Assembly: GCA_029863035.1 (NCBI GenBank)
Contig: JAOTWH010000030.1
Span: 1-16,034, forward strand
Length of the DNA stretch: 16,034 nt
Origin: Acidimicrobiia bacterium
Lineage (GTDB): Bacteria > Actinomycetota > Acidimicrobiia > UBA5794 > JAOTWH01
Direction: 5' to 3'
The notes under the pieces: generated by a model
What the model saw: only the letters and a program-made list of their open reading frames with translations
Databases searched by the model: none
What the model was told of the DNA's origin: nothing
Shown here: positions 14,778-16,034 of the stretch, piece by piece
Layout: the number at the start of each line of letters is the position of its first letter
Numbering within the stretch: the first letter of the stretch is position 1
Translations under genes and position numbers: made by a program

Positions 14778-16034
14778 GTGTCGCGCGCCGACACCCGCAC
14801 CTCTACCAGCGACGGGCCATCTTCGACCGTCAGAGCTGCCTCTAGCGCAGGCCTGAGCTCGTCGACGGTGTCGACCTTGAAGCCCTTGCCACCACATAAC
14901 TCGGCGTATTGGGCGAAGTCGGGGTTAACCAGGCTGGTCTGCCAAATCGGCCGCAGGGCGGTGACCTGCTCCCGGCTGATCTTGCCAAGCTCGTCGTTGT
15001 TGAGCAAGACGTGGGTGATGTTCATGCCGTACTTCACCGCTGTGGTGAATTCGGCCAGGTACTGCCCGAATCCTCCGTCGCCCGACACCGAGACGACCTT
15101 GCGTTCGTGTCCTGTTGCTGCCCAGCATCCCATAGCGGCCGGGAAGGCGAATCCGATCGATCCCAGGTAGCCCGACATGACGATCTCCTGGTTCTTCGTC
15201 TCGAAGTAATGCCCGTAGGCGTAGGTGTTGTTCCCAACATCGACTGGCATCACAGCGTCGGCGGGAACGACCTGGCTCAACACCTCGAACAGGGCGGCCG
15301 GGTGCATGCGCCCCTGGGGATCCACCCGCTTGGCTCGGTCCGCCTTCTCGGCTCGCCAGCGTTGCCACCGTGTCGCGATGTCGGCTCGTTGTTCGGGGCG
15401 TTCTATGGTCGGTAGTACCTCGCACAAGGAGTCGAGGGTGGTCCCGATCTCTCCCCAAATGGGAACATCGACCGGGTGGAACTTGCCAAGCGCCATGCGA
15501 TCGAAGTCCACTTGGATGGTCGGCTTGTTGTGGGAGATCCCGGTGTGATTGGAGAACGATGCCCCAAGCACCAATAAAGCATCGCTGCGGCCCATCACGG
15601 CCGAGCCAACGGGCGTGCCGGATCGGCCAAGCACCGCGCACGCCAGCGGATGGTCCTCCGGGACGATGCCCTTGCCCTTGAAGGTGGTGATGATGGGGGC
15701 GTCGATCTGTTCTGCCAGCCGCACGATCTGGTCGCGGAAGGGTCGGGCTCCGTTGCCTGCGATGATGACCGGCCGCTTGGCGTTGGTCAGCAACTCCACG
15801 GCCTGGCTTAGCTGTTCTTTGGGCGCGGCGATGCGGGGTAGGGCGATCCGCCCTTCTCTTGGCGTGGGTGGAGGGTTGTCGAGCCCGGGGAGCTCTTGAG
15901 AGTCATCGGGGAATATGAGGTGGGCCACGTCGCGATTGACAACGGCGTGCTTCACCGCAAGAGCAGCCAGGTCGGAGGCGTTGTGCGCGGTAAGCACGGT
16001 CTGGCTCCATTCGGCCACGGTGCTGAACGCCTCG
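14774..16034 (-). CDS. TPP-dependent enzyme, acetolactate synthase / pyruvate oxidase family (5' end cut)
   Basis: About 420 residues of the C-terminal part of a thiamine-diphosphate enzyme; the frame stays open to the window edge, so the N-terminal pyrimidine-binding domain is mostly missing. Visible parts: a central domain with RPVIIAGNGARPFRDQIVRLAEQ and TFKGKGIVPEDHPL, typical of the POX/ALS family middle domain; and the C-terminal pyrophosphate-binding domain with GSIGFAFPAAMGCWAA and the TPP/Mg motif beginning GDGGFGQ and ending LLNN. The YFETKNQEIVMSGYLGS region looks more like pyruvate oxidase (PoxB) or related carboligases than anabolic acetolactate synthase, but without the N-terminus and active-site glutamate the reaction cannot be fixed. 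It is the first visible gene of a coupled operon with the lipoprotein and SdpI-family genes. Confidence 0.87.
   Translation of the reverse strand, partial: EAFSTVAEWSQTVLTAHNASDLAALAVKHAVVNRDVAHLIFPDDSQELPGLDNPPPTPREGRIALPRIAAPKEQLSQAVELLTNAKRPVIIAGNGARPFRDQIVRLAEQIDAPIITTFKGKGIVPEDHPLACAVLGRSGTPVGSAVMGRSDALLVLGASFSNHTGISHNKPTIQVDFDRMALGKFHPVDVPIWGEIGTTLDSLCEVLPTIERPEQRADIATRWQRWRAEKADRAKRVDPQGRMHPAALFEVLSQVVPADAVMPVDVGNNTYAYGHYFETKNQEIVMSGYLGSIGFAFPAAMGCWAATGHERKVVSVSGDGGFGQYLAEFTTAVKYGMNITHVLLNNDELGKISREQVTALRPIWQTSLVNPDFAQYAELCGGKGFKVDTVDELRPALEAALTVEDGPSLVEVRVSARDT

Noticed and set aside
14778..14897. Longer N-terminus for the lipoprotein
   Set aside because: It would overlap the TPP-enzyme coding region by 120 nt and bury the lipobox behind an Arg-rich segment; the GTG at 14777 gives a proper lipoprotein signal.

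Overview
The window is GC-rich, densely coded DNA. The + strand order secA, prfB, ftsE, ftsX, a secreted M23 peptidase, smpB, ssrA is a core-gene order familiar from Actinomycetota. GTG starts, 4-nt coupled overlaps, weak Shine-Dalgarno sites and an LPATG sorting signal fit that placement. A deep-branching high-GC actinobacterium (Acidimicrobiia-like) is my best guess; this is inference from gene order and protein style, not a database match.

Layout: secA (53-2692) ends at a perfect 14-bp hairpin and converges on an arginase gene (2735-3658, - strand). Next comes a junction zone: a 29-nt piece of a dispersed GC-rich repeat (3679-3707), followed within 6 nt by a damaged second copy of the prfB 5' end (3713-3910). 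A large surface-protein gene follows (4108-8148): signal peptide, N-terminal beta domain, ten cadherin/VCBS-like repeats of about 95 residues, a putative-Ig domain, then LPATG, a membrane helix and an Arg-rich tail. Only 14 nt later the true prfB begins (8163-9267), with the classic +1 programmed frameshift. ftsE, ftsX, an EnvC/RipC-like M23 hydrolase and smpB follow nearly without gaps. A 2.3-copy tandem array of a ~130-nt palindromic repeat (12638-12938) separates smpB from ssrA (tmRNA, 13005-13351). After a short empty stretch come a VOC-superfamily gene and, on the - strand, a three-gene coupled operon: TPP-dependent enzyme (cut by the window end), small lipoprotein, SdpI-family membrane protein.

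How the genes work together: SecA drives protein export, including presumably the surface protein and the M23 hydrolase. FtsE/FtsX is a divisome ABC complex that in other bacteria controls a coiled-coil murein hydrolase, and the adjacent M23 gene fits that partner. prfB (RF2), smpB and ssrA are translation termination and ribosome-rescue genes.

The most unusual element is the accessory insertion between secA and prfB. The prfB 5' fragment has lost the frameshift signal and stop codon, and carries a net 109-nt deletion that by itself restores one open frame of 65 codons. With the dispersed repeat at the junction, this suggests the surface-protein block arrived by a duplication or insertion event that used the prfB 5' end.
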